From: Nymphaea colorata
Taxonomy: Eukaryota; Streptophyta; Magnoliopsida; Nymphaeales; Nymphaeaceae
Length of the DNA: 64,000 bases
Direction of reading: 5' to 3'
NCBI RefSeq assembly: GCF_008831285.2
Contig: NC_045144.1
Location: 7,470,886 to 7,534,885, forward strand
Shown here: positions 24,359-38,427 of the stretch, one piece after another
Position numbering within the stretch: the stretch's first letter is position 1
Layout of the letters: each line of letters starts with the position of its first letter
Program-made: the position numbers and the translations under genes
The notes under the pieces: model-generated
Told to the model about the DNA's origin: nothing
Seen by the model: only the letters and a program-made list of their open reading frames with translations
Databases searched by the model: none

Positions 24359-26020
24359 TTTAAATCAATACAAGTACCTCAAAACCTAAACGGGGCAATA
24401 ACTAACTGAGATACCACAAACCCGATGAATCAACCTTTCAATCACCCATGACAACACAGGAATCCTCCCCAAATCAACACCCTGACAAACAATCAGTTAA
24501 AAGTTAAAACTCAATTAATGCAATAAAAATACCCCAGTACAAGGCCATAAGAGAAGACTTCGATCCAATTTAAAAAAAAACCTCCCTAAATAACAAAAGA
24601 TTGTAATAGTTTAGTAAAATTCAAGCAACTTTTAGTTCATTTATCATTAGCCTGAAATGATTTTGTGTGGTCTAAGAAAGGATTATGGACTCCATATGCA
24701 TGGGTGTGACTCCCTCCATCATAAAACAAGACGTGGAAAGAGAAACTAACCTTTGGAAATTCTTAAAGAAGATGAAAAATGAAAATGATTCAAATGCTCA
24801 AACAAATTTTATAAGGAATTTAAAAGAAACAACTCCAGGACACAACTCGCATAAAATGTCAATTGGGATGAGACAATTTAGAAGGGAAATCCTACAAGTG
24901 AAAACGAGTACATCAACCTACGACAGCAAAAAACACGTTCTCCTTGAAGCAGCATTTGAAAACAAAAAACATACTCTACAGTTTACAACAAAAAATAGGC
25001 AGCCAATCCGTGAAGTCCATGGAGCAAACTTTATGTCAACAAAGAAAACGCTTTTGGATACAACGGAAAACATAATGTGCAACAAACAAGATCATTGGAA
25101 AGAAAGAATGAAAGCAAGAACAACTAAATTGATCCAATACCAGCACTAGAAGTCCAGAATAAAAAAAAACGAAAGGCAACATTCGTGACACAGCCATAAG
25201 TTAGAGGGAAAATCTATGAAACTAGTAAATAAGGACTCGTACTTCCAAAAAAAATTAAATAAAGCAGCAACATCTGAAAACTTTTTCCAGGTTCAAACTA
25301 AACTTCCAGCATGAAAACAGCAAGCAAAAAATGAGTTCACACAACTTAATTAATTTCAATACCGTGAGAAAAATAGAGCACCAGAGTAACGTAGCCATCA
25401 ACTCAAAGCCAAAAAAGACCAATTTTAGCTAGGAAATGGAAAATTCTTTGGGATTCTCGGCAGAAACAGCTTCTCATGTTAAATGAAAAGAAAAAACTTA
25501 AATTGTGCTACGATTACTCGAACTTGCAGAGGGCAAGCTCACGGTTAAAAGCAAAACATCACGAATACAAAAATGCAACACAAAACATAATGTAACTTAC
25601 CAAAACGAGCTCGCGATGTACAAAAACCCTAGAAATAGTTTAAAAGCAAGTAAAATTATAAGAACATACTACGATTTCCGCTCGAGCTCCTGGATGTACT
25701 GAAGGGGTCTCATTAGCACACTTCGAACACAGAAATCCAAACTCAAAGCTCAAAACAAGAGCTGGAAAACAGGAAAAACAAGAAACCGAAGAGAGACGGA
25801 GATATTTTAGGGAAACGAGAGCGTGAAACCCCAGAATTCGCGAAGAGGACCCCTGATATGAAAGAAGAAAGCAAGAAAACTACTCACTCGGAACGAAAGC
25901 AACAGCGGAATCCGTCGGAATCGCCATTAACGAGAGATCCCGTAGCTCGCTTCTTCTGCCCTAGCTTTTGACAGGAGGGAGAGGAAAAAATATATCGTTT
26001 CTCCCCCCGTTTTGGTTTCC
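24359..26020 (-). other. DEK 5' UTR, first intron and a short uORF
   Basis: An acceptor (TTTGTCAG) ends at 24482, so the second exon starts at 24481 and carries 123 nt of leader before the main ATG. A donor GTGAGT at 25887-25882 ends a first exon at 25888. That exon contains an ATG at 25927 in a favourable context (TTAATGGCG). Joined across the intron it reads 15 codons (MAIPTDSAVAFVPRC) to a stop within the second exon, an upstream ORF split by the intron. The first-exon model is inferred from splice signals alone, and another small exon could exist near 25.7 kb. Confidence 0.5.
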
Positions 26021-26047
26021 CTCCTTTGGCTCGCTGAGGGTTTTAGC

Positions 26048-26054
26048 TTTTATA
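26048..26054 (-). promoter_or_regulatory. TATA box of the DEK gene with adjacent telo-box-like motif
   Basis: Read on the minus strand the sequence is GGGCTATAAAAGCTAAAACC, a good plant TATA box. It is followed at once by AAAACCCTCAG (26047-26036), which resembles the telo-box AAACCCTA common in promoters of growth-related plant genes. Transcription would begin near 26020, upstream of the inferred first exon. Confidence 0.65.
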
Positions 26055-26059
26055 GCCCG

Positions 26060-29000
26060 GACTTCAAACGGGATTTCAAAATGGTTTTGACCGGGCGGGC
26101 CGGCTTCAAAAATGGGTCCGTGGGTTCGGTCTCCCTCTGATCGGACGGCCCGAGTCGCTCCTCCACTGCACTTCTCCGATCGAACGGCAGAGAAAGCCAG
26201 TAAGTGTCAAGCGCGTGGGATTTCAAATTTCGAGCCTCTGGCGTTGGGGGCTGATCGTGGTGGGAGCCACGTTGGCTACCAAGTCGTTTGGATCGGATAC
26301 GTGTCTAACTGGGTCCGATATTGATTTCTTGCTGGGGACGAAGAAAGACCGAGCAAATAAAGCAACGATGCTCGTGTTGCGTGACAGTGGATCTTGGAGC
26401 CAAATCTGATAAAGACCCGGTGAAAAGGCGGCGTTGGTGAGTCGAATCGGCGGCAAACCTATTAGATTTATGGGCGACTCGAGAATGTCATGTATCGGCG
26501 TTTAATTTTTTTTTTTCTAATATTCAAAGATCTTTTACTTGTAATTGGTTTTTATATTTTCCATTAATTTTAAAATATTGCTTTTTATGTTCTTCGTCAA
26601 ATTCACGAGCTAAGTAATTTTTTTATTTTTTACATAACTAACAAACAGTTGTAAGAACCACACTTTAATTTCAGTTAAGGTAGGCGCCAGGCCAAGCCAC
26701 CGGTGAGGGCCCCTGAAAAACACAGCCCAGGCTTGAGCTCGAGTCCGATTTTGCCTTTAAATTTATTTTTTATTATTAATAATATATTTTATTATTAAAA
26801 TATATTTTTTTATTAAACTCGGGCCATGCCGAGCCCCAACTCGGATATAAGATTCGGATATAAGATTAAATGAAGTATTTTTGTTACAAAAGATATAACA
26901 GGCAAAATATTTTTTACTTTTAGAACTTCAAGCTTACGATAAACTCATGAACAACTAAATCTCAGGCCTTTTATATCCACGGGCGGAGGGAGAGGGGGGC
27001 CCGCCTACGTGTGGCCCCACCCCAGCTAAAAGAAAAAATAAAATTTACATTAAAAATTTTAAAATTTTTTAGTTACGTAATATATTTTTTAGATTCTGAT
27101 TTAGTTTGTTTCTACATAAATAAGTTCGTTGGACTGTTGGGTCCACCCTTGAAAAAAACCTGGCTCCGCCCCTGTCTATATCTATTGTTATTAGCAATCA
27201 ATGAATTACAAATGAGACTTTATAGAAATCCTTATGTTTGATGACTTCATCAAAAAATCAATGTGGTGCTTTATTCATGAATGAAAAATTAGAGCTCGTT
27301 GTTGCCTGAAATGCAAGGTTCATGTTGCCATAAGAGAAGATGATAACAAGAGGAATTTGATCATTTTCAATTTTTTTAGTCATGTGGTAGAAAGAGTTTT
27401 TGTTTGTCTCCGTTTGTTATCATCAAACTGCATGCCTTTTGTAGAAAGCAAAACAAAAATGTTCATAATATTCCAAACTGATGCATCAAATTGGTTCATC
27501 ATGTTGTTGCAATTGCAAGAGCCTACATATTCTGTTGTCATAAACTTAGGTCACCATTTTGTTTTTCTCTTCTATTGTCGTACTCTACATTTAATTCTGA
27601 TTTAAGAGTTTCAAAACTAAATATTTTATTTTCCAAAACTCTCATTTATAAAAACGAGACTTTGAATGGGTGACATGTCCATTTCGACATTGAATTCAAA
27701 TTTTGTCAAATGAACATGATTGCAGCATGAATGCCATTTTCTATGTTTATATTCAAAATCCAATTGGTTTAGGCTTAAACTCAGTTCACTTGGTATAGCA
27801 TTTTATTTGAAGCTTAATATTATATTAAATATTATTGGAAATTTTCAAGGGTTTATAAAAAAGGAAAATTAAATGACATACTATTTTGCTTCATAGCATT
27901 TTTGAGTTTAGAACCAAAACTACTAAAGGGTTGGTGTGATCCACCAAACTAGGAGTCCTAACCCGAAGTAAGAATAATTATAGTTGTTACATTTGGTATA
28001 TCTATATGGTGAGTTATATGTCAATTTTCGCCTTATGGATACAAGAATCAACAACTATTAGCAACATCATTAATGTTTACCAAATAAAATTGCCATGTCA
28101 TGCATTGATTGAATTCCAACTATTTGACATTAACTTCCCCCAACCACATTGCTACCTCAATAAGATTTAAACACATCAAAGAGCCAACCACATTTAGTGG
28201 ACCATGGATTGGTCATGACATGCAATATAAGAGCAAATATATGATTTAAGGAAGGAAGATCACTCATTTACCATGAGAATGAGCTTATCTTACACAATAA
28301 TTTATTTGGAGAAATAGGCCATGAATATCTAATCTGAAATTTGCAGATCCTCTCTAAGATTCAACCCTTCTCTATTGTATTCACAAGGACTTAGGTCGTC
28401 CTTTTGCAACTTAAAACTCAACTCAAATGCCCAAATTTAACTAGAACAAAGAAAGCTAGAAATCTTTACATGAATCGTGGGACAAAATAACTTATCTGAT
28501 CATAATTTGTTCATCAATCCACATCTAATTTTTTTGTTGAATTTTAAAGGCAAATTGTGTGCAACACAATCAATCATGTGGTATGACTTGTGTTCGTTGC
28601 TTTAAAATGTTGAAGCCATCACTTGTAAGTCCATTTTGAAAATTTAAAAAAAAAATCAAGCAAATAATATGTAATGCACGTTAAAAGATTTTTCATGCTA
28701 ATGAATATATTGATTGTCTTAAATTGTTGTCTTCATCGTTTGTGTTATTGTGCTATCTCATATAAAATTTTGTCCTAATAGTGGAAGACTTTAGAATAAA
28801 CAAATTGTTACACGATATTGAAATGTTAATTAAAGGACTCATTACTTTCCATCTTGTTGTATTATAAATTTTGCATAGTGCTTCAGCTATGAAATTCCTA
28901 CTGTATAAAATATAGCTTTTGAACATGGGTTGATGCTGCTTGTATGGCAGAGACTCAAGTTTGTGACAGTTTTTTTATTGTTGAAGTTTGAACAAATAAT

Positions 29001-30770
29001 GTAGTCCTATTATCAACAAGTTAAGAAATATTGTATTCATTCACTATGTTTATTCTAAAATCAAACGAATAAGAAACATAGGTTCCAATCTTAGTTTTTT
29101 GTTTTCAACATTTAGTAGAATCTAGAATAAATAGATTAATCAAGGGCATTGGATCATCAATTACATCTAAATACTTCCAAACATGAAAGCATTATTACAC
29201 ATTAATTTAATATCAGTGACACATAAAGCTCATGTATTTTCACTAGGATAACATGCCACAGCCACGTCTTTCAACCATAATCTATACATTTTCTCCTCAA
29301 TCTTGGCAACTCCTGCACAATTGTTCTCATCTATTATTCACATCACCAAGTATCACAAGAGGTCGAATGATATGAAATTTTCTAAAGCGAGCCAATAATT
29401 TAGTTGGCAAATAACCATGTTAGATTCACTTAAATCAATTTTGTTAAAACTCAATAAGCGTGCATGTGGAGAAACAATGTCATGCAAAATACAAAAAAAA
29501 AAACTGTCATTACATTCAATCATTTAGTAATCAAGAGTTGGAGTCATGTTCTTGATTTATTTTTGTCAATTTATTTTTTCGAGCTAAACCATCTTTGGTG
29601 CCACAAAAGTTTCATTTGCATGGCAATGCATATTTTAAGTTCTAATTTATTTGTTTTGTACTCAAGATGTACAATCCTGCCAACAAATTTTAGTAGATTC
29701 TTATAAATAACAAACGAATCAAAAGGTTTTACCTTGAACGCAATTGAATTTAAACTGCAAATTTTCACTCTTCATGAAATTGGCCACTAGTTGATTTAAT
29801 ATACACATTTTCTTGTTGACATTTAGTTGTGCAGCCATTGCATCAAATTTTTTGGGTTGTTCCATAAATCACTATAAGTGGACAGTACCTTGTCTAGGTT
29901 TGCATCATGATCACTCAAGCTAGGTTTGCATCATGATCACTCAAGCTGCAAGAGCAGGTCAAGTAAACTTTGTATTAAAACTCTTATTATCACACATTTT
30001 ATTTTAGTTATAACCTATCTTCCGAACAATGGCTGCTTGGGGGTTTGGCCCCCATCCTTTTATTGCAACAAAATGAGGTAACATGTATAGACAAAAAATG
30101 GGTCCACATAGGACCTCAACTCAGTGTAACGCTATCTTTGAAGGGATCTCACATGGTATTACCATGAGAATTCCATTTTGTATACAAATCATTATCCGAA
30201 ATAATCATCAAAAGATTAGAACCTTTAGCTGGAGGCAATCCCTTATAGATTGTAACAGCTCAACCACAGGTTGCCCACTATGTCTGACCTGCAACCTATG
30301 TGACTGAAAAGATGCTACTTCCAATCACCATCATTGGCAAGAAGGTAGATATGCCCCAGGTTGTCCGCAATGTTCGCTAGGTGCCTGAAGCATTCGTTAA
30401 GAATCTCCATCTCCGGCCACCCAGAATTGACCTCAAACCAGCACGCAACACCAAACCAAAACCGACCTATGGCGTATCTGATGATGCCCACCACTCCTTT
30501 TCTGCCCCTCTTGTACTAGGAGGTGATGCTGATTTCCACTCACTTATCCTCAAAGCTAACTCCATCACTCCAGAGGATCCTCGAGCGAAGCCAATTACAA
30601 ATTTTTGTTATCTGCGGTTCATTCTACTGAGAATTCCACCAATACTCGCTTGAGTGTGACCAAAACTAGTTTATTAATTTGCCAGTTGGGATCTACCCTT
30701 TATGCTTAAATTGATTCCTAGTATTTTCAGCATTTGTCAAGCGACTTGTCTTTGAAACCTTTTATGCTAG
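26060..30770. other. AT-rich intergenic stretch
   Basis: No gene is supported. An AT-rich core bordered by gggc/cggg-type sequence (about 26690-26850) resembles pieces at 4.2-4.4 and 41.6-41.9 kb. A segment at 26980-27178 ends 'ggctccgcccctg', the edge of a dispersed repeat. A 26-bp tandem duplication lies at 29894-29945. A frame at 30381-30653 (90 codons) is less biased than its surroundings but has no domain I recognise. Confidence 0.6.
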
Positions 30771-30773
30771 CAA

Positions 30774-31068
30774 CTAAGTCCTTGCATAAGGTTTGAAGGA
30801 CCTACACCATGGAGTAGCCCTCCCGAATTTACCATAAATAAAAGACCAAAGAGACTGAGCTCCCTTGCAGTCGAAGAAGAGGTGTTTGACGTCTTCAGTC
30901 ACCTCATTGCAAACATAGTACCGAGACGCAAGAGAACATCCCTGCTGTTCCACTAACGCATCCGTAGGAAGGCGCCCTGAGACACCTAAGTAAATAGTCC
31001 AATAGGCCTTTGGAAGCTGTCTCCTTTGCCAAAGTAGCTTAGAATCCTTATTCAGATGGCCTTTCTTA
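30774..31068 (-). pseudogene. LINE remnant: reverse-transcriptase zinc-binding (zf-RVT) domain
   Basis: The minus strand reads an open frame containing AYWTIYLGVSGRLPTDALVE, then CSLASRYYVCNEV and VKHLFFDCKGAQSLW. This GRLPT...C-x2-C...H-x4-C-W arrangement is the zf-RVT domain at the C terminus of plant L1-type LINE ORF2. My reading places the paired cysteines slightly off the consensus, probably through decay. The frame stops at 30774-30776. No reverse transcriptase core is visible upstream, so only the 3' tail of the element survives. Confidence 0.75.
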
Positions 31069-31596
31069 GTTCATCAAGTTCACAAAACTATTATCTACTT
31101 GCAAGACTATTGCCAAGCATAATAATCGAGAAATACCAAGCTTTCTAAACCCAATTTGCAGGAGTTGACTAGATCTAGATCTTGAAATGTTGAGGTCGCA
31201 CTCATATATACATATTTCCCGAATACATCAAAAGATAATTGAAGTATCTGCTACCATAAAAAGAGAAAATGTTCATTTACGAAACAAGTTTACTATCTTT
31301 TTATATATACCAGAAACATTTGCGTGGATGCTGTTGTTGAACATTTCTTCTTTCAATAATTAATGCATTTCTCATGAACACATTGTCATAACAATATATG
31401 AACAGGATTCACATTTATTATTCAAGTTGTTGACAATATCTTATTGATGTGTATAATATTTTCTTAAAAATATCTGTCCCAATATTTAATGAGTTAAAAA
31501 CAAGCAAGAAAGAAATCTTGAAGAAAATATGTTTTAAAACGCTGTTGGGAAAGAGGGAAGGAGGGAGAGAGGGAGAGGGTGTAATGGAGGGCTGTT

Positions 31597-33651
31597 ATGT
31601 TGATGAAAAGCAGGCTCGCTTTCCTCACAATCGGTGATGCCTCCACTTGCTATTCTCCTTTCAACCTCCCTTCCTTCTTCTCTCTCTTCCTTCATCCACT
31701 GCACCGTCACCGACACCACCGCTGCCGCTACCACCACCACCCTGCTCTACGCCAAAACCCCGGAAAGAATGAAAGCTTCATTGCTCGTATTTTTTCATCA
31801 CCCACAGGAGATTCCGACCCCATTTCACCTGCCCACATGGTTCCCACCTGTAATGTGGCACCTTCGACCCTTTCTTCCAACCGGGCGATCGCAGGGCACG
31901 TGAGAAGCGGAAACGTGGACACGGCAAAGAAAGTGTTCGACGAAATGCCTGAGAGGACCATCGTGACTTGGAACTCGATGCTTGCAGGTTATGCTAAACC
32001 CGGAAGTTTGGCAGCTGCACGCGAGTTTTTTGATCGAATCCCCCATCCGGATGTCGTCTCCTGGAACACCATGATGTCTTGCTACATTCAGAACGGCGAG
32101 TTGGAAGCAGCATTTGAGGTCTTCAACCGCATGGCCGTCAAAGACACGACTTCTTGGAACACCATGATCTCAGGTTTGTCCCGAAGCCGTAGGATGGAGG
32201 ACGCAGTCCGTTTATTTCAAGTGATGCCGACAAAAAACGTAGTTTCATGGAATGCCATGCTCACTGGTTACGTCCAGTGTGGTGACATGGAGAAGGCATC
32301 GAGTTTATTCAATCAGATTCCCGCAAAAAACGTGGTTTCTTGGACTGCCATGATCAGCGGGTACATGCAGCAGGGGAAAGTTGAAGACGCAATCCAATTG
32401 TTTGCTAAAATGCGTGCCCCAAATTTGGTTACCTGGAACGCCATGATGGCTGGATACGTGCAGAATGCTCGGGCTGAGGATGCGCTGAGGCTGTTCCGCT
32501 CGATGCTTGAGCGAAGAATCTGGCCAAACCAATCAAGTTTCAGTAGTGTTCTGGCTGGTTGTGGCATTCTAGCTGCACTGGGGACGGGCAGGCAGGTTCA
32601 TCAATATGTTTGCAAGACTAAATTTTGCTCTGATACCACCACCGGTACATCCTTGTTGAGCATGTACTGCAAATGTGGTGAGTTGGAGGAAGCACGCAAA
32701 ATGTTCGAGGAAATGCCTACGAGGGATATGGTCACATGGAACGCCATTGTTGCAGGGTATGCTCAGCATGGATTTGGTAGGGCCGCACTTTGTCTCTATG
32801 AGGAGATGAAAAGGAATGGGGTCCAAGCAGATGGTATCACTTTCATTGCGCTGTTGTCCGCCTGCAATCACGCAGGGCTTGTGGACCTTGGCCGTTCATA
32901 TTTCAAGGCCATGTTACATGATCATGCCATTGAACCAAAGCCTGACCATTATACTGTCATGGTGGATCTGCTCGGCCGTGCAGGCCTTTTAAAGGAGGCC
33001 GTGGATTTGATTGATACAATACCTTTCCAACCACATTCTGCTATTTTTGCAACTTTGCTCGGCGCTTGCAGGACACACAGGAACATGGAATTCGCCAAGT
33101 ATGCGGCAGAAAAGTTGCTTGAGTTAGACCCTGAAAATGCTGCGGCGTATGTGCAGCTCGCCAATGTGTACGCAACAATGGGTTTGTGGGATGATGTCTC
33201 CCGAATTCGACGGTTGATGAGATCAAATGCAGTAGTAAAGAACCCAGGATGCAGCTGGATTGAAGTAAAAAATCAGGTCCACGAGTTCAGATCGAGTGAC
33301 AGGTTGCACCTGGAGTTGACATTGATTCACAAGAAGCTAGACGAATTGCAGAGGGCAATGAAGTTGGCTGGTTATGTACCTGATCTCAGCTGGGCATTGC
33401 ACGACGTGAAAGACGAGCAGAAGGAGGTCATTCTCTCCTACCACAGTGAGAAGCTGGCAATTGCCTTTGGACTCCTCAAGACACCTGCTAGCACAAAGAT
33501 TAAGGTGTTTAAGAACCTTAGAGTCTGTGGGGATTGCCATACCGCAACCAAGTTCATCTCTGCCATTGAGGGCAGAGAAATAATTGTAAGAGATGCGGTT
33601 CGGTTTCATCATTTCAAGAATGGTAGTTGCTCATGTGGAGATTACTGGTGA
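31597..33651 (+). CDS. PLS-class pentatricopeptide repeat protein with DYW domain
   Basis: This single-exon gene encodes 684 aa. The N terminus is Ser/His/Arg-rich and acidic-poor, consistent with an organelle presequence. From about residue 88 the protein is built of PPR motifs ([51 protein letters not shown] and further). It then has E and E+ segments with [16 protein letters not shown], and ends with a DYW domain. The deaminase-like motif [10 protein letters not shown] and the zinc ligands CGDCH are present, and the protein ends CSCGDYW. DYW proteins are site-specific C-to-U RNA editing factors of mitochondria or chloroplasts. The repeat order and sequence most resemble the Arabidopsis At4g16835 type, a similarity recalled and not computed. 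The RNA target cannot be predicted by eye. The absence of introns is normal for the family. Confidence 0.95.
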   Translation: MLMKSRLAFLTIGDASTCYSPFNLPSFFSLFLHPLHRHRHHRCRYHHHPALRQNPGKNESFIARIFSSPTGDSDPISPAHMVPTCNVAPSTLSSNRAIAGHVRSGNVDTAKKVFDEMPERTIVTWNSMLAGYAKPGSLAAAREFFDRIPHPDVVSWNTMMSCYIQNGELEAAFEVFNRMAVKDTTSWNTMISGLSRSRRMEDAVRLFQVMPTKNVVSWNAMLTGYVQCGDMEKASSLFNQIPAKNVVSWTAMISGYMQQGKVEDAIQLFAKMRAPNLVTWNAMMAGYVQNARAEDALRLFRSMLERRIWPNQSSFSSVLAGCGILAALGTGRQVHQYVCKTKFCSDTTTGTSLLSMYCKCGELEEARKMFEEMPTRDMVTWNAIVAGYAQHGFGRAALCLYEEMKRNGVQADGITFIALLSACNHAGLVDLGRSYFKAMLHDHAIEPKPDHYTVMVDLLGRAGLLKEAVDLIDTIPFQPHSAIFATLLGACRTHRNMEFAKYAAEKLLELDPENAAAYVQLANVYATMGLWDDVSRIRRLMRSNAVVKNPGCSWIEVKNQVHEFRSSDRLHLELTLIHKKLDELQRAMKLAGYVPDLSWALHDVKDEQKEVILSYHSEKLAIAFGLLKTPASTKIKVFKNLRVCGDCHTATKFISAIEGREIIVRDAVRFHHFKNGSCSCGDYW

Positions 33652-35710
33652 ACTGTGCACGTATGCGTCTCAAGAGTGCCACAAGGACACAAATCCATGA
33701 AACTGTTATATCAGCTCATTTCTCCTTTCGGAATTAATTATCAGCCACTGAAGTCCTACGCGAGTTGCTTTGATTGAGCAATCCTTCTAAAGGCAAAGTA
33801 TTCGGGGAGTCAAACAGCTTGAGTGAGAGCAAGATCTTTTCTGAAAAGATCTTTTACGTTTCAATGTCATGAGAAAACTGCACTTGGGTCAAGAGACTTT
33901 GTCGCTCTCCTGGCAGCATAAACCGCAAGGAATTGGACTAGCGACCGACCTTATACAAGCTGCTGCCAACCCCTCGGACTCCTCCTGTTGAAAATGTTTT
34001 GCTGCTTGATTTAGTGCAAACTTGTTTCTGGGTGTCAATCTGTGTCCTTCAAACATGTTGAAGTATTTGGATGGCTTCAGCTGTATCGAGATAGATCTCC
34101 TTTTGAGGGCGAGGGGGCTCCCAGAAAGTGATTCACTCCATTCATTCATCTCTGTCGGGTGAGTAGTAAGAACCCACAGTTCAGAAAAGAAGTTTGAAGG
34201 CCCCCCATTCTTCTGCCCCAGGGTCATGGGCTGCCCATTGAAACTTAAGTAGGGTACGGTACATCTGTCAGCTGGCGATCTCATTGTTTACAGTCAAGGA
34301 AGTAGCACTCATGGAAATCACAGTGATGATGTATTTTCTACCAACCGTTTGCCCGACCAGCTTTGCTATGTCTCTTGGAGCCCCATTCATGCAACTCTTA
34401 ATGCAGCTTTTCCATTTTCAATTGGTTGTGTTCATCATATCAAAACCATACATTCTTTTATTCAAATGGAGAGAATGGACAGCCTCATGTTCAACCAAAT
34501 GTGTAGATAGATCATTGAAATAGGAGAGGATGAAGAGGGTGCGAGCTTAAGGGAGGGGGCATAGATAAAGGAGGAGGATAATCTCTTTCTCTTCTCTCAT
34601 AGTGTTTCTCACTGCCCAGGCCTATCATATATCCTATTTCACCATTCACCTAATAATCCAAGGGACAAGCGATCTCCTTCTCTAGGCTTCTCTTCATCTA
34701 TATTCACCTCCCATTTCACCATTAAATTAAATAAGACGCAGTTGTGATGCAAACCATCAATTCTCTCAACCATTATTCACTTAAACTCAAGGCACAACAT
34801 ACCCCTTTCTAGGAAAGACCAGTTTATTCTATCATAAGCTTTTACCATGTCCACTTTTTGGCACATGGCACCGTTTTCATTACTATCTAAAATCTGAACT
34901 AATTCAATGCGCCAATATCACGTTGTTATAAAGATTTTTCCTGGAATAAATGCAGCATGCTCCTGTTCTACACCTTTCGACAAACAACCCTTCATGTGAT
35001 TTGCTCTGCATCAACCTTCGTTATGGATATTCCTTGAGTTGTAGAAATTCAATGACATAACACGAATCTGTGCAGGAAAATATAAAGTGGACAAAATCAT
35101 GGCTAATCTTGCTAAGGCCTACAAGAAGCTGAAGGATTAGTTATCTAAGGATCCTTGCCTCCATTATCAAAAGATATGAATGATTATTAAGAGAAGTAAT
35201 TGCAATGCTTGAAAAAATAAGAAATATGGACAAAAAATTAAAATATCTCTTATGGGTGAGCGGTTTCTTACGGCCCGGTAAAAAGCCGATCCCACCTAAT
35301 CCTTGCCTCCGTAGGGTGAAAGACCTTTTTTTGTGTGCCTCAGAGTACCACTCCAGTCATTTTTCAACTTACATTTCAAAAAGTTGATGTTTTGAGATTT
35401 AAAATGAAGACTGACTGCCTACCAGCTCATGTCCTGTTGCGCCAACCCGCCAACCCCCTCAAGGACAAAAATTAAAAACCACCTCGAGTTGCAAAGTACT
35501 AATAACCAAGAAGGAATTAGTTTTGTAACTATAAAATAGCATACCATGACATTGAAGGCATAAGAAACCCAACCATTACGTACAATTTCAACTCGTCTTT
35601 TTAGGCACATATTAATTTGCAAAATAATTTGCACACACCTCAATTTGTATAATGCAGCAGGTCATGGCCATGGATGTCGAACCCAATCTGAGCCAAACAC
35701 CTGTCACCGG
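33652..35710. other. Intergenic stretch downstream of the PPR gene
   Basis: The first part should be PPR 3' UTR. A 131-codon minus-strand frame at 33889-34284 has no recognisable domain and is not called. A short exon-like piece at 35076-35140 is preceded by tgtgcag and reads KYKVDKIMANLAKAYKKLKD before a stop; no other exons of a gene are visible around it. Confidence 0.5.
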
Positions 35711-36213
35711 TAGGGCTGCACAACGAGCCGAGCCAACTCGGGCTCGACTCGAACTCGCCTCGAAAAAACTCGGCTCGATCTCAACTCATCTATAAACGAG
35801 TCGAGTTCGAGCATATAAAGATACTCAAAACAATAAACGAGTCGAATTCGAGTTTCAGGAATTCGACTCATTTATACTTGACTCAACTCGCAAACTAGTA
35901 CTCTATATAATATTACCAAAACCAATTCACCGAATCACCGATCTTAATTTTTAGGGTAAAAACAAATTTTCACAAGTTACACAAGTTAAACGAGTTACAT
36001 GAGTTAACACTTACAAGAGTTAAACAAGTTAATACTTTCACGAGTTAATGTTAAACGAGTTAATGCCTAAACGAGTTAAGTGAATTAAACGAGTCGAGTT
36101 CGAACTCGATTTTGTGTTGTCGACTTGAGCTAGAGCTTGCCACAATGAGCTCGACTCCGAGCTCAAGCTGGCCAAGCTCCGGCTTGACTCGACTCGACTC
36201 TTGTCCAGCCCTA
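35711..36213. mobile_element. hAT-type MITE, second nearly complete copy
   Basis: The element begins TAGGGCTGCACAACGAGCCG and its right end, read on the other strand, begins TAGGGCTGGACAAGAGTCGA. The terminal repeats pair well and belong to the family of the 888-1341 element. The 8-bp flanks GTCACCGG and GTGGCCAG match at only five positions, so the duplication has decayed or the flanks were rearranged. The interior is rich in gagtt/cgag repeats and non-coding. Confidence 0.7.
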
Positions 36214-37560
36214 GTGGCCAGTTGCGGTGGTCACGGTGGCGGCAATGGGCGACAGCAGCACATGCAAGTTCCAGTCATGCTGACGCAGTTGGGCAGCGCA
36301 GTGTCTAAAAGGCAATGGAGATATGTCATGCATCTTTTGGTTGTAGGATAGATCACCACAAGAAAGGAAACCAAATTGCTTTATGAGTCCGCTAAGTTTG
36401 AGGCCTAGAATTGTTGGAGCCACAATCATTGGAAAGGGGACATTCGGCGCCGTAGATCAAGCATTATAAGGCAGCATATTGTATGATCATCAATTTTCTT
36501 TTGCTTTCTCACAATCACTTTTTAGAAAAGAACGAATTATTCAAAGAAAAAGATGAAATTATTAAAAGGAAACAAAACAAAAGGTAATATGTAGCCTTTT
36601 AACAATGCGCTAAGCAAGATCGACCCAAACTGCTCTTCAATCTTCCCTGTGTGCATGTGTGTGTGTTCGAGGTGGGGAAGGTGAAATCCTTTTATTATTG
36701 GGATTTTCGTCCAATCATAGCTATCTGATGCATTATATCAGGTGGGCATGATTAAACACACGACCCGATGACATGGTTCAATCCACATGACACACACACA
36801 CTATGCTATGCCACCGGGGTCTTGGATTGTGTCGGGACTTAAGTTGGATCTAACATGCACATCAATTAGAGTGTCGTGATCCCAACTTTTATGAAACAAG
36901 AGAGTAGTACCTATGAAAATTGGACCAACAATGCTCCTGCTGCTCGACTAGCTGTGCTATGCCCGTTGACTGATAATTATACAAGTAACAAAGTACTTAC
37001 TAATAATTATATACGTGATTTATTGACTTTTTAAGATTTGACACCTAAATGGACCCTTATTTCGAATAGATCGATTTGCAAAAAATAATATTATCAATGG
37101 AATCAGTCTTGAATCGTGAAAAAGATAATTTTCTTCGTAGCTAAATTCAAGCTTTGTACCATTAGGAAAAAAAAAAGCATGCAAGACTGAGAAAATGAAT
37201 AATATATGGCGAATGGCATGAAAATGTCTACGACGCAGATTTGTGTGAAGTTGCGTTAAGTACTTTATCGTGTAATTATCATATTTCAGTAATCATAACT
37301 AAGTTTTTAACCTATGCATGCACAGTGACAAAACTAATCACGATTATTGAAATACGATATTTAAGTAAATCAATGTGAACATAGTCAAATATGAGTATTT
37401 GCAGCTATCACAAATTCAACTTGTATGATTTAGTGGTTTATAAATAGGTACGCGTAATATTATTTTTCAAAAAGTTTAATACTACTTATCTGTTTTAGTT
37501 GTCAATTCGCCTTTAAATTGGGGTTCTTTAAAACCAATCTAACATGATCAATAATAGCGA
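36214..37560. other. Intergenic stretch with no recognised feature
   Basis: The first 200 bp are GC-richer and readable in two frames (about 36112-36351 + and 36211-36429 -), but no domain is recognisable. The rest is AT-rich with no coding signal. Confidence 0.5.
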
Positions 37561-37564
37561 TTTA

Positions 37565-38421
<857 letters not shown>

Positions 38422-38427
38422 GTAGGT

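Noticed and set aside
23853-24389. 178-codon plus-strand Ser-rich frame
   Set aside because: Antisense shadow of the first coding DEK exon, for the same reason.
33889-34284. 131-codon minus-strand frame after the PPR gene
   Set aside because: No domain, signal or neighbouring exons recognised; kept only as a note.
35711-36213. Claim of an intact 8-bp target duplication for the second MITE
   Set aside because: The flanking octamers agree at only five of eight positions.
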